A stretch of 55,059 bases of DNA from Bodo saltans. Its lineage: Eukaryota; Euglenozoa; Kinetoplastea; Eubodonida; Bodonidae. The notes under the pieces were generated by a model that saw only the letters and a list, made by a program, of their open reading frames with translations, had not been told where the DNA came from and searched no databases. The translations under genes and the position numbers were made by a program. Positions 1 through 11,000 of the stretch are shown one piece after another. Each line of letters starts with the position of its first letter. Position 1 is the stretch's first letter. Location: the NCBI GenBank assembly GCA_001460835.1, contig CYKH01002012.1, forward strand, positions 2,496 through 57,554, written 5' to 3'.

Positions 1-1635
1 CTTTGCCACAACAGTTGTGGCCAAGACCGTGTGCAGTGTGGCGCCCGAAAACGTTTTGTTGAGTGGGTTGTTAGAAGATGTCATGACGACCACGCGCTTG
101 GCAGTCCAACGATTATTCTGTGCCTCCTTGTCTTTATTGGTGCTCGCCTCGCGCTGATTAGTAGTAACAGCTAGTTTTCCTTCTCTAGTTTCGGCGCGTG
201 GTGTCTGCGGGGAATGTGGTGAAAATTCGCTTGAGAGTTCTTCTTTTCCCATCGCGTCATCGCTCGGCCCACCCGCAGACAACGATGCCATGCTAGAATT
301 CTTCTGAGTGGCGTCATCAAAGTCAATCAGAAGCGGCTGGTGTGATGGGGGGGGGGGGGAAGAGCGGCAAGCAGCTTCATGATACCAAATCGAATGGTGC
401 TGAGTTCTTTGATGCGATGCACTGGAATACGCTCTACAGCGGAGCGCATTTGCTTTGGGCGAGTGAACAAAGGCACTGCATGCTGTTGTGAGGATTCCGA
501 TGGAGATGACGATGATGTTGGGCCTGCTACTTGATTCCTTCTTGCATGATTGACTTCGTTTGAGGCCAGTGCCTGTGCACGAAAGAAGCAAATTTGTTCT
601 ATCCCCGCCTCCAGCTACCGCGGCGGCGTCAATGACAGGCCCGACACGTGGATCCTCCAATTCTTCTAACAGTACAAAGCGTGGTCTGTTCGTTGTCGTG
701 TTCATTTTGATGCTCGGATCAATCAAATTGCCGCCAATAAATGCGCGTGTGGAGACATCCACCAAAAGGGCTGCTCCCGTCTTTCCAATCGATATGTTCT
801 TAAACAACTCCACAATATCACCGGCATTCCCGTGGAAGGAAAAGGTACTTCGTTGCGTGGTCACGTTACCGCCATAAGTTCCCCATGTCGTCCCAAATCC
901 TATGGCAGAGGTACTTTGGGCAAAGGCGACATAGATAGGAGTCCACGTCAGCTTAAAGTTGCTTTTTTGAATCGAAGGGAAAAAGGAACGACTGCTGACG
1001 TTGTAGGTGAGACTGTGGTTGCGATACCAGGGATTGGTTGCATTGATGGGCAAAAACGTGTCAAGTGAGAAATATCCCGTGTCGACGTACGATGACAACG
1101 ATGCGCTGGATAAGTTGGAGACAGCGATAATCCCTGGCCTCTTGGGAAAGTTGTACCCGTCCAAGCTGCTGTAGGACTTCATGATAAACCCGTCGACAAC
1201 GCCATGGAAGAGAACAAGTGTCATATCAATGGGGTTGATGGTTCGGGCAAACCAGCGAAGAGTGTCGTCCAGTGGCAATAAATGATCTCCAGCGCTCGAT
1301 GACGGTCGGTTATCAAGGTCAAGGAAAGCAGGAGTGTGAGCAAGAACTCTCTGGGCTAGTCTACCTGCACTACGAAAGACTTCAAAGCGGCTTTGAAGTT
1401 TATCCGCTGTGAGCGTGGCGATGGCTTCTGTAAATTCAATTAAGGAATCTTCGCCTTGGGACTGAATGGGAAAGTAAATCGCAAGAAATGCGATGATAAC
1501 GCACGCCGCTGCACAAAAAACGACCAAAAAGCCGACAAACAGCCACGCAGGGATGCGTAACCTAAAGCGGCGAACTGATGTGTTCTTCCTTTCACTTGAA
1601 GTCACTGAGCCGCTCGCAACGTTCGTCGGCGGCAT
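1..1635 (-). CDS. Receptor-like membrane protein, N-terminal part, cut by window edge
   Basis: The frame from the ATG at 1635 is open for 545 codons to the window edge. It starts with about 28 hydrophilic residues and a strong membrane segment (WLFVGFLVVFCAAACVIIAF). An N-glycosylation-rich region of about 300 residues follows and resembles the extracellular sensor part of kinetoplastid receptor cyclases. No cyclase domain lies inside the window, so that assignment is only an inference. From about 614 to 327 a second frame is also open. It reads more like the juxtamembrane stretch of such receptors (LFTRPKQMRSAVERI) than the main frame does, and a run of 13 G at 347-359 is a likely slippage site. 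The downstream part is Ser/Thr-rich and low in complexity. The presence of a coding region is sure; its exact frame between 614 and 347 is not. It is the last gene of the minus-strand block visible here. Confidence 0.65.
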   Translation of the reverse strand, partial: MPPTNVASGSVTSSERKNTSVRRFRLRIPAWLFVGFLVVFCAAACVIIAFLAIYFPIQSQGEDSLIEFTEAIATLTADKLQSRFEVFRSAGRLAQRVLAHTPAFLDLDNRPSSSAGDHLLPLDDTLRWFARTINPIDMTLVLFHGVVDGFIMKSYSSLDGYNFPKRPGIIAVSNLSSASLSSYVDTGYFSLDTFLPINATNPWYRNHSLTYNVSSRSFFPSIQKSNFKLTWTPIYVAFAQSTSAIGFGTTWGTYGGNVTTQRSTFSFHGNAGDIVELFKNISIGKTGAALLVDVSTRAFIGGNLIDPSIKMNTTTNRPRFVLLEELEDPRVGPVIDAAAVAGGGDRTNLLLSCTGTGLKRSQSCKKESSSRPNIIVISIGILTTACSAFVHSPKANALRCRAYSSASHQRTQHHSIWYHEAACRSSPPPPSHQPLLIDFDDATQKNSSMASLSAGGPSDDAMGKEELSSEFSPHSPQTPRAETREGKLAVTTNQREASTNKDKEAQNNRWTAKRVVVMTSSNNPLNKTFSGATLHTVLATTVVAK

Positions 1636-1795
1636 AACGTTTGCGCCAATAAAAGATCCTATTTCTGTGTTAGTGTATGAACCGAGGCTGAGCTATCTCT
1701 TTTAAAAAGTGTAATGAATAGAAGAGTGCCAGAGGGTGGATTACATTGCAAAGTTCTTTGCTTAGAGGCACACACTCCGAAAGAAAGTCCTATGT

Positions 1796-4700
1796 TTACT
1801 CTTTCTTTGCACCGTTTTGCGCTAACATCGTAAATTCAACCGTGCAATTGTTGCTAAAGACTTCGAAAGCAGGGTAAAGCGTCCTTGACAAGTTCACGTT
1901 CCTAAACGCAATGCCCAAATTCATCTCATTGAAAATGTAACTAATGCTTCGATCATTCGTGTTCACAATACACTGCAACACACCTCCTACAGAACTGCCA
2001 ATGGACTCGTATGTGTACGCCTTTCGCTCCACTTTCTGATCAGGGGCCCAGAGGGTGCCGTTGCCAATGTGCAGGTAGTAGCACGCTGGGTACTTGATGG
2101 AGTTGCAGTATCCATCCAAGGGTAGATTCCAGTCAGCAAACCCGACAAGGAGTCGGGAGCAGTTAGCACCAATTCGAATCGCAAAAAAGTGAATGCCTGA
2201 ATTAAGCCGGAAGCCAACCGCTCCAAGAGCAGACGTGTTGGACATCTCCATACCTCCAGAGATTTTGGTGAGTCGGGTGGACTCCTGGGAAACTTTCAAT
2301 CGTTCGCTGTACCGAGCAAATGTGTGCCGGATTTGTTCGGCGGAGGCTGTGTCGAATGCGCCGTGGGTCTCAGATGACGCAAGAGAGCGACCACCGCCAC
2401 CAACGCCTCCACCAAACTTTTGACCTCCCATGTCTCCTCCTGGACCTCCCCCTCCGTTTGCAATACCACCGCCTCCCACACCGCCAGCACTATCATAGTA
2501 GGATTGCTGTGGCGCCTGACCAGACGAGGCGCCTTGCAAATACGCAGTTCTCAAATGCGGGGGCACTGGCTCTTCGTTATGAGTGAGTGCGGATAGCACG
2601 ACTTGCAAATTGTCCATCATCGCGACGCAGTGGACCTCCACCGCAGGTTCTTTGGTGCTCAAATCATTCGTGCCCTCACGAATTTCGTCTAAGAAATGAG
2701 CAAGCAGGCGCTTATGCCGCTTGAGCCTCGTCGCCGTGTTGACACGGAACTGTTCGTCGAGGTCTTCCATTTTACTTTTTTGAGGAAGCAGTTCGTTCAG
2801 GTCGGTGACGGACGTCTTTAATGCCTCGAGCGCTTGCTGCACGACGTAGTCTTGACGTGTTTCAGGGTCTGCGATTTCCACGAGAACTTCCGAGACAAAC
2901 TTCACTTTAAGCACCACATCGTCAAGTCGCTCTTTCAACTTCGCTTGACGCTCCACTCCATCAAAGACAGACAAGAAGTTCGAGTCGCGCTTCAAGAACT
3001 GCAGCGTGCCATACTTCGTAAGAATCTGTCGGATCGTTCCGATATCTGCTTGGCTTTGGTTCATTCGGTGCTTTGCTGAGGAAATATCCAATGTTAGCCT
3101 ACGAATGATGTCCATTTGCTTTTCCATCTCGTTCGGCACGTGCACAAGGCCCATGAGGGACCTGTTAGCTGTGTCAAGCTGACCTTGATCTGTGCGAATT
3201 TGCAGATTGTCCTGACTCATTCGTTTTGTGATCACATCGTGAAGGTTCTCTGCCATGGAGTAGAGTTGCTCTTGTGAACTCATCTTGGTGCGTTCGCACA
3301 TTTCACGACGGCTTCGCATAGACTCCTCCATGTTGGTGTACAGCTTTTTGTACAGCTCCTTCGCTTTGCTTGCGAGGAATGTCGTAAAGCGAGTGCCTTC
3401 GAGGTACTTTTGCTGTTGCACAAGTTCCACTTCAATGGCTTTGTTGATTTGCTTCATTCGATAGTCGCATTGCGCTCCGTCAACTTGATGACGGCACGAT
3501 TTCGACATGAGTTCCACGCACACGTCGTACGCTTGCTCTGATTGCAGCAAGAGAAGCCGCATTTGGTCAAACATGACTTCGACTGTTTTCTTCTTCTCGT
3601 CAAGCTGATCGAGCAAGCCGTCGCTCTGTTCGGTAAAGTAGTCTTTTTGGGACTTTTGCTGCTCTGTGAGAACAGCACTGATCTCTGGGACTTTTGCTGC
3701 TCTGTGAGAACAGCACTGATCTCTTTGACGGATCCTTCATTTTGCAACAAGTTCTCCACGTCGTTTTGCGTGCTGCTAATCAGAATGTCGAACTCCGCGA
3801 CAAATGTAGGCAAATGAACCACTTGATTGAATTGTTCATCAAGGGATCGTACATCTCGGCAAGCAAGCTCGAAAATTTCTCCACACTTTTCGATAGACTC
3901 CGTGTGAGAGTGGAACTCCTTTGTCCTCCGGGCGAGAACATCCGTTGGCGCAATTGCCGTGTAGTCAATCGAGATACTCTGGGGAGGCAGAGCAAGATGC
4001 TGTGGGTTGCTGACCTTCGCCTCCACACTCTTACACGCGTCAAACAGTCGTCTCGGCAAGCGAGCTCAAAAATTTCTCCACATTTTTCGATAGACTCTGT
4101 GTGAGAGTGGAACTCCTTTGTCCTCCGGGCGAGGACATCCGTTGGCGCAATCGCCGTGTAGTCAATCGAGATACTTTGCGGGGGCAGGGCAAGATGCTGT
4201 GGGTTGCTGACCTTCGCCTCCACACTCTTACACGCGTCAAACAGTCGTCGAAGGGTGTCTTGCTTGATCGGGTCCCGATGCATGTGCGCAATACGGCCAT
4301 CCCTCGTGCACTGCCGCACGGCATCCAGGTGGGACACAAACTCGACAATCAGCGGGGCTTGAAGAGGTCCATTCGGTGCCGTTCCCTCCTGTTGCAACGA
4401 GTCACGCAGAGCCATCAAATCAATAAACTCAAAGGACTTGGGAATTGGCCGCATCGTCTTGCTAAGCGTCTGATGGACGACAAGTGGTGCGTCAAAGCTT
4501 GAGTCGTCGGCGTTACGAACGTCTTCTGCACCGGTGCGCCGGATAGTCTCGATTCGCTGAAGAAACTGTTGGCGAAGGCCTGAGATCAGATCTTCAAGAG
4601 ACTTAACAGGAGCGGGCAAAGAGACAGGTTTCTCGTGGGACTCCTGCACTTGAGACTCTAACGACGCGCATCGGTTACGCAATGTGGAAAGTTCTCCTTG

Positions 4701-4910
4701 CAGCTCCGTGACGTAGCGTTGCAGTTCGATATTATTAGAGCGCAGATCAGAAATGACTTGACGATGGCGGGGGTTGGGCATCGACAAGAGAATCTCTTCA
4801 AGGGAAGGAGCGAGCCCTCCAGGCGAAGACTGACTGATAGGAGGCGGTAAGTACGACGGGGTGACCACCGACTGAGCCCCGGATGGGGGACGGACTCCTG
4901 CGGGGTTCAT
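1796..4910 (-). CDS. Coiled-coil protein with C-terminal SPRY-like domain (frame broken twice by tandem duplications)
   Basis: As given, the gene is split over three frames, with breaks at about 3854-4247 and 3649-3724. Each break is a direct tandem duplication of a length not divisible by three (197 and 38 bp). Removing one copy of each gives one continuous 959-residue protein. The start at 4910 (MNPAGVRPPSG) is chosen because a pyrimidine tract and AG (about 4961-4985) lie just upstream; the in-frame start at 5033 lies upstream of that acceptor. The protein has a Pro-rich N terminus, a coiled coil (PNPRHRQVISDLRSNN onward), a long helical middle of about 600 residues, a Gly-rich linker, and a C-terminal beta-rich region of about 130 residues. 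That last part looks like a SPRY/B30.2 fold (GFRLNSGIHFFAIRI, LLVGFADWNLPL, YIFNEMNLGIAF). SPRY domains usually bind protein partners. No enzymatic motif is visible. It is probably a cytoskeletal or scaffold protein, by inference. Confidence 0.8.
3649..3724. repeat. Perfect 38-bp direct tandem duplication inside the coiled-coil/SPRY gene
   Basis: Bases 3649-3686 and 3687-3724 are identical. The unit is 38 bp, which shifts the reading frame by two. Deleting one copy joins the middle and C-terminal frames of the gene at 1796-4910. Most likely an assembly join error. Confidence 0.9.
3854..4247. repeat. Imperfect 197-bp direct tandem duplication inside the coiled-coil/SPRY gene
   Basis: Bases 3854-4050 and 4051-4247 are two copies of one coding segment differing at ten positions (3865, 3871, 3886, 3901, 3937, 3955, 3979, 3982, 3985 and 3991 in the first copy). 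All ten fall on codon third positions, and both copies translate to the same peptide. The unit length shifts the frame, and removing one copy restores it. This is the pattern of two alleles laid end to end. Confidence 0.92.
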
Positions 4911-4960
4911 GTAAGAAGAAAATACGTTCGGCGATAAATATTTGGTCTCTAAAGATATGT

Positions 4961-4985
4961 CTGTCGAAAGAAATGTGAGAGGTCT
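4961..4985 (-). promoter_or_regulatory. Probable spliced-leader acceptor for the coiled-coil/SPRY gene
   Basis: On the minus strand a pyrimidine-rich tract (CCTCTCACATTTCTTTCGACAG) ends in an AG at 4962-4961, about 50 bases before the ATG at 4910. This is the usual arrangement for trans-splicing in kinetoplastids and supports the shorter start. Confidence 0.5.
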
Positions 4986-5278
4986 GCTAACTTTGTTGAT
5001 CCTTGTCAAGCAACATACAAAAACATTGAGCACATACAGGTCAGCATTAAAGATTTATCCACAAGGCAAAAGAGAAAGAGTGGCAAAGATTGCGAAGTCA
5101 GGCAACGAAAAGGTCTTCAATCTAAGCCCCGTGGAGGAGAAAAGAACCCAAAATGCCGGGGAGGTGGATAACATCGCACAAAAACGAAAACTGTTGTTGA
5201 AGAGGAGGGGGAATATCGCTCGCAATGTTTTTTTTTTTGGCAAAAGTCCATGCTGTGTGCAAAAATCCTTGGCTTGAT

Positions 5279-6628
5279 TTACACAGACGCCATTCTTGGG
5301 CGTATTGAAATCGTCACTTGAAGACGGCCAAGCCCAATCACACTACGGTCATGGAGAAACTCTACAAGGTTCCTGCGTGGTTGCGCCCATCTGACCAATC
5401 GATCCGCTGCAGCCGCGATGGATTGTGGCGACTGCGCTGATAAGGGCGGAGACTGTTGGCCAGTTGGTGTTGTGGTCCGAGCATGCTGTTGTTGTTGCTC
5501 TTGGTCATGAGATTGTCGAGTATTCGAATCTGAAAAGTGTTTCTTTGGGCATTTCGGACGATTCCCCTCCACGTTATGAAAAATGTCGTCTCCATTTTCT
5601 CCTGTTTTCATCCATTGAGGGGATGGTGGAGCGATGGCAACATTGACCTCGAACCCAAAAGGGTAGTGAAGTTCTTCGTGGATGACGATTCTTGTGACGT
5701 TTGACTCACAAAACGGCTCGCCTTGGAAGGTCAGCATAAAGTACCCAGTTGCCACATCAAATCTCGTCGTGATGGTCCTCCCTGCGACAATTTTAGCGTA
5801 GCTCCTTTCGTAATAAAAGCCGTCAAAGTTAGGGGCTTCTTCCTCTTTGGTCTCGATAAATGGGTTTCGCAGCGCCGGCGTTGCTTCATTGTACAAAAAA
5901 CGGAGGGAGCGGCGTGACGAGTCTGAACGTACCATCCTTGCGTAGGCAGAAGCAGACTTTTGCTTTTCATTTGCAGATGATGATGGCCCGCCAGCAGCGG
6001 AGGGAGTAGGTTTCTTGGCAGCGCTTCCTCCAAACGGCCACGCCCATCCAGGGCCTCCTGTTGCGCTTTTTGGCGGCGCAGTTGTTGTTGAACTTTTGCC
6101 GAAGGTGGCGTCAAGACCCGAAGTCGTTAAAATCCCCGCACTGTGTGCACGTCGCAACGTTTCAAATGCATTGTTGATTCTGATCATTTTGTCCGTTGCC
6201 AGTTCTGTGGCCGAGGGCTGCCTCCTCAAGGCGCTGTTTTTGTCAAACGATGGATCTGATGCTGGATGCCAGAGCTGCTCGTGTGGTTTCATCGGTTCGT
6301 TCGTGGCTCGCCCGGTCAGATTCACATTCTCAGCAACAGCAGCAATAGGAGGGCACACGGCATCGGGGTGGTGCACCTTTGCAAGTTCGTAATACTTCTT
6401 CCGCACTTCAGCGAACGATGTAATCGTTGTGTGAGACAACTCAAGCACTGAAAAACCTTGCGCGATTTCTTGTGGAGAGGGCAAACGCGGTTGCTTTTGG
6501 TTTGTTTCATTTTGTTGGTGCTCTCCGGCATGGCTGACGGTTCTTCGCTGGACACGCATGAATGAAGCAAGGCCAGCTACAATGAAAGGAGCGGAGGATA
6601 TCACTGACGATGTTTTGAGGCGGATCAT
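5279..6628 (-). CDS. J-domain (DnaJ-like) protein, probably organellar
   Basis: The frame extends upstream to 6787, but without an ATG; the first ATG is at 6628, giving about 449 residues. The N terminus (MIRLKTSSVISSAPFIVAGL) is hydrophobic and basic with no acidic residue, like a mitochondrial targeting peptide. A J-type domain follows: FSVLELSHTTITSFAEVRKK, then YYELAKVHHPDAV with the diagnostic HPD, and after an insertion of about 55 residues DKMIRINNAFETLRRA. J domains stimulate Hsp70 ATPase. The insertion between helix II and helix III is unusual and Pro/Asn-rich. No zinc-finger or peptide-binding domain typical of type I or II DnaJ is seen, so this is a type III (J-only) protein. The C-terminal half has a beta-like stretch (GYFMLTFQGEPFCES) and a Gln/His-rich patch. 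No function beyond an Hsp70 co-chaperone role can be read from it. Confidence 0.75.
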   Translation of the reverse strand: MIRLKTSSVISSAPFIVAGLASFMRVQRRTVSHAGEHQQNETNQKQPRLPSPQEIAQGFSVLELSHTTITSFAEVRKKYYELAKVHHPDAVCPPIAAVAENVNLTGRATNEPMKPHEQLWHPASDPSFDKNSALRRQPSATELATDKMIRINNAFETLRRAHSAGILTTSGLDATFGKSSTTTAPPKSATGGPGWAWPFGGSAAKKPTPSAAGGPSSSANEKQKSASAYARMVRSDSSRRSLRFLYNEATPALRNPFIETKEEEAPNFDGFYYERSYAKIVAGRTITTRFDVATGYFMLTFQGEPFCESNVTRIVIHEELHYPFGFEVNVAIAPPSPQWMKTGENGDDIFHNVEGNRPKCPKKHFSDSNTRQSHDQEQQQQHARTTTPTGQQSPPLSAQSPQSIAAAADRLVRWAQPRRNLVEFLHDRSVIGLGRLQVTISIRPRMASV

Positions 6629-6818
6629 ATGTGAACACCGCAGATTTCTTACAAACCAAAGTTCTGTGTGTGTGTGTATTAAATTGGTTAAAGTCAGATT
6701 CGTAAACGTTATAGATGATGCTTGTGCAAAACCGATTTCTAAATCACCCAAAAGTGTACACACAGAAGAAGAACTCCCTCGTCCCACACAAGAAACAACT
6801 CAACTTCCTTTTTCTTCT

Positions 6819-7892
6819 CTACAAATGTTTGCTCATCGTGGACGCATGCAAAGATGACTCCCTTCTTAGAGCTGGAAACGCTTCTCGCTGGGCCTTCCGC
6901 TTCATCTTATTGGCAAATTGCAGCCTCAGTTGGGCTGCCTCAACCGTCAATGCTCTCTTGGCAGCCATATTTTTCACCGCTATCCTGTGATGCTCCTCCT
7001 CTGCACGATGGGCTTCGATTTCTTGACCGAGCTCAAACGTTTCAAATAATTGTTCTAGCACGCGCAATTTGTTGTGGTGCTCTGTTGGGATGGAGGAGAG
7101 TTCTTTCGGGTCGTGCCCTTCGGGATGGTAGGTAGGTGGAAGGTGTGTCAACGGTGAACGTTTGTTTCTCCTCTTCACGTTTCTTCCTTCTAGATTCCCT
7201 TCGTTCGTAAGTTTGTTTCTCCTTGCATCACTACGCATATTTATTCCTTCTAGATTCCCGTCGAAGCTGCTCTTAATTGCTGCTGTTCTTGTTGCCGCAG
7301 GTGTTGCATTGTCGTGCGGAGTGTTTTCTTCTGTCGCTCGGTTGCTTTCTCTGCGCTGCGATGGTGCACTGGTGCGTTGTGGTGAGTTGGACGTTGAGCG
7401 ATGCTCAAGTTGTGGCTGCTGGTGCCGCTGCCAGTGCAAGTAAGATTTGTGACTTGCAGCCAACGGGTCGTCATCATTATTTCTGTTGTTGCTGTGATCA
7501 AGCTTTGTCGTCGCTGCGTCATCAGCAGTTGATGCCTTTTCCTTTTTACCTTGCGAAGGAGACAAATTTGCATCACGCTCGCTCCACAGCTGCCGCCGAA
7601 GTCGAGCGTTGGAGGCTAAAATGTCCCGATCATGCTGCGTTCGCCTCTCTCGCGCGAGTTCAAGAACACTGACAGGACGACCTTGTTGGAGAGCACGTGC
7701 TGCTCCCAAAGATTTAGAAATTGCGCGAGGGTCGTCGCCATTGGCTTCTGCTGACGACTGAGGACGGCTTTCTTCGTTGTTCTTTCGTCGATAGAAGCTA
7801 CGGAGGTGCGGGTCGTTCTCCGTGAAGTAGTGGGGAATTTTTGAGTGGAGTATCCCTGATGTGGAGAACAGGTCAACGGCGTCGACAGGCAT
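6819..7892 (-). CDS. Hypothetical basic, charged protein
   Basis: An ATG-initiated frame of 357 residues, tightly packed between the large surface-protein gene and the J-domain gene in the same orientation. The protein is hydrophilic, rich in Arg, Lys, Gln, Asn and Ser, with no signal peptide or membrane segment. The N-terminal 30 residues (MPVDAVDLFSTSGILHSKIP) look folded. The middle is low in complexity and contains a short internal repeat (FDGNLEGINMRSDARRNK and TNEGNLEGRNVKRRNK). The C terminus (about 275-340) is predicted helical or coiled coil (LRVLEQLFETFELGQEIEAH). No family is recognised. Coding is supported by frame length, position and the absence of a competing frame. Confidence 0.7.
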   Translation of the reverse strand: MPVDAVDLFSTSGILHSKIPHYFTENDPHLRSFYRRKNNEESRPQSSAEANGDDPRAISKSLGAARALQQGRPVSVLELARERRTQHDRDILASNARLRRQLWSERDANLSPSQGKKEKASTADDAATTKLDHSNNRNNDDDPLAASHKSYLHWQRHQQPQLEHRSTSNSPQRTSAPSQRRESNRATEENTPHDNATPAATRTAAIKSSFDGNLEGINMRSDARRNKLTNEGNLEGRNVKRRNKRSPLTHLPPTYHPEGHDPKELSSIPTEHHNKLRVLEQLFETFELGQEIEAHRAEEEHHRIAVKNMAAKRALTVEAAQLRLQFANKMKRKAQREAFPALRRESSLHASTMSKHL

Positions 7893-8075
7893 GGTCGGCC
7901 TAGCCCTCTTCCTTCAACTTTTCTGTTCAAAGGCGAAGAACAAAGGATGCAAGAAGATTCTCCCAAGTGCCCAATGAATGCTTAAACGAACAACAACCAC
8001 AAATATTCACAAATCCAAACTAGTTACACATTAAGAAGGGATTTGTTTTCCGCTTTTCGCATCGGTTTGGTTCTG

Positions 8076-11000
8076 TTAGGATTCTCGCTGCACCGCTCTC
8101 GTTCTCGTGCAGATGCTATCAATAAGCCGCTCTAGTGCGACAAATTGATCTGCTTCATTTTTCGGCTGCCGTGATTGCCAAGCAAAAAAAAATGACGACG
8201 ATAATGTAAGTGAGTGGCCAAAGCTCGAGGTCACAACACCGTTTGGCAAAAGAAGATCAGGAGGTAAAAATCTTGTGGCCATTGATGATGCGAGACTCGA
8301 GAACGATCGATTTGCGAGTTCCTTCTTCGTGCTTTCAACACCGGCAAGGGCACTCGCGTTACCACGGTCGTGCTGTTTCGTGAACTCCTCACGCAGCGGT
8401 CGGTTGATCTCCTTCAAGAAAAGTGGATGAAGACTCCGAGGATCATCAATTTTGCAACGACTATCATCATCTTGCGGGTTTCTTTCACGCCATTCTTTCG
8501 GTTGGAAAGCAGCTACTTGCTCGATTTTCATCGTACGCATAACTGAATTCTGTTGTCGCTCCCAGAAAAAAATACCGATGGTGTGAATGGTTTTTACAAT
8601 CGAAAGTAACGTCAGCAGCGTCGAGATTGCCATGAGTACCGTCACTACGGCGCCGCGAGAACTCCCAATATTCGCCTGTAGGAGAGCGCCAAGGAGGTAC
8701 ACATGAAACTGGAGTGCGTATTGCAGGAAGAGAAATATATTCACCACTGGAATACGAGTTGGTCGTACGACAAGAATGATCGCTGCCGCGCTAAGCGATA
8801 TCAGGCACAACATTGTCCACTGAGTGGGGCACCAAACGTCTTCAGATCCACTAACACCTAACACCATGTTGGAGATGCACGCAACGAGAATTGGAAGCAT
8901 TGCCAACTTTTCCGAAGTCTTCCCTGGACGCACTAGGGAACGTAATTTTCCAAGGGTACTTCGCCACTGATCTGGTCCCCATCGACCGTAGGGCAGAACA
9001 AATGCGGGAGCTGAGGACGACCGCCGAATATTCAGTGGGTATCGCTCAAAACAGAACCGCTTCAACAGCCCATGACGCGGATCGGCCATTACAGTAGCCA
9101 AGCAAACAGAAATCAAGGCAAATACGCAAAGCATCGTCACAGATCCGCAAACAATCGATAACCACAGCAGCGAGTCATCGTCGTCCTTGGTGAACGCCGA
9201 GCCCATGGCACCAATTGACACTGCGTTGGCGGATGCAAAACAAATTCCGTTCAGTGCGTACGTCAGGGCAACGATGGTGAGGTTTGGAAATTGAGCAGCT
9301 GCAGCGTCTGGAAGCCAACTTTCGGCACTTCTCACCACGTGGGAACGGTTGATGTGGAACCACAACAATCCTCTCTGAGCCGATGTGTCCGTTATATCTA
9401 GCTTCCGCGTTTGCTCACTCAATTTTGGCATTTTCTCGCGAGCCCTTTGTCGACGTTTCCACATCACCCCACCACCATGAGCGGCAGCAATACAAAGGAT
9501 CAAACCTAGGTTGCCGAGAGCTGCAACATCACCACCATAGTCGTAGAACGGCGAAAGTAGGAATCTAGTGGCGCTCGTTGCTTGCTTCAACTCCGCTGGG
9601 CCGCACGCACTCTGTCCAAGGGATATCAGTGCAACACCATCTAGGGACGCCAGAACCAGGAGCGCTGCATTTGGAGAGATTGTTGGCAGAATCAAAGGCG
9701 ATGGTTCGGGTTGTCTCTCAAGCGACTCTGAAGGCGTCGTAGTAAACGCCACGGAGAAGAGACGCTGATCTGCTGGTGGAGCGCACCCTTTTATTTGAGC
9801 GTTCTCCAGCATCTCATCGTGCGCCATCCCAATTCTTTCTTGAACAATTTCAGTGAGCTGCTGAAATGTCCTAAATGACCGCGCCCAGCGCCAGTTTGGA
9901 ACTTCGTCCAATACACTCCATGAAGTTCGCTCGCTAGGAAACAGCAAACCGTTCCAATAGTTGCAGCCCAATAACAGTTGTGAACCGTTCATCCATGTTG
10001 TGGCCACAAGGGTAGACACCTCGAGAGTGCGTTGTCTGGCGTCTGATCCAAACATGCGATCAAATCCGGTAAAGGTCGATTGTGCAACGATCCAAGTTGA
10101 GTTGTTGATCACAATTGTGTCATTGTTTGGCCAAGCACGCACCAACAATGCAGGGCTATTCAAGGAACGCTCGAAATCCTCAGCGTCACCACTCCGTTGC
10201 ATGTCTTGCATCCACACGACAAACGCGCAGTTAAAGAAGCGCACCGTGGGCCTAATCACATCAAACACTCCCGAAAGATAGAAAGGCACAGAGTATGAAC
10301 TGCCGCGGATGAGCAACGAAACCCCACGAACTTCACGTACGTAGAGAGTGCAATTCTGTAGCGAAAGGTTGTGCACAACTGACGAAAACGCAGACGCTGA
10401 TGGTAGAAGGAACGCGTTTCCAGTCGAATTCGCTTTCGCAGAAATGCTCGCATTTGACACATGAAGGTTCGCATTTTGGATAAAGGCGCCTAAGAAGACA
10501 ATCGAAGTATTTAGAGGAAGAATTGATTTTTCTTTTGTTCCTCCGCTATCGATCGAAAAAGCCAGAGATACGTTGCGCACGATGACACGACCAACGTTGA
10601 AGTTCCCAACATCTGGCAAGGCGTCAAATCGAGCGAGCACTTCAGAAAAATTGGAATTCAGAGTGCTAAACAAACTACTCCAGCGCAGAACAACAACCCT
10701 CGATAACGACATCGGCGTTTGCATTGAAACTATCGACACAAAACCAAGAATGGGAAGACTCTTGAAAGTGCCTAGCCTCTCAACAGTCAAACCACGATTT
10801 GTCTCTACAGTAGTGTCAGCTAAAAGGAGCGAAAACCATTCTTGCGTTGTGCAGCCAATCATGGCGGCGGCAATCTCAAGCGATACAATGCCGTTGGTTT
10901 CTAACAAGAAAAACGGGAGCATGAAGTCGGAAACGTTCAATGTTGTGGACATATCAACGACCCGCAACGAGCACGATAAAATGGTGAGGTTCAATGCAGA

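Noticed and set aside
4911-5033. Upstream extension of the coiled-coil/SPRY gene to 5033
   Set aside because: A pyrimidine tract with AG lies inside this stretch, so it is more likely untranslated leader removed by trans-splicing.
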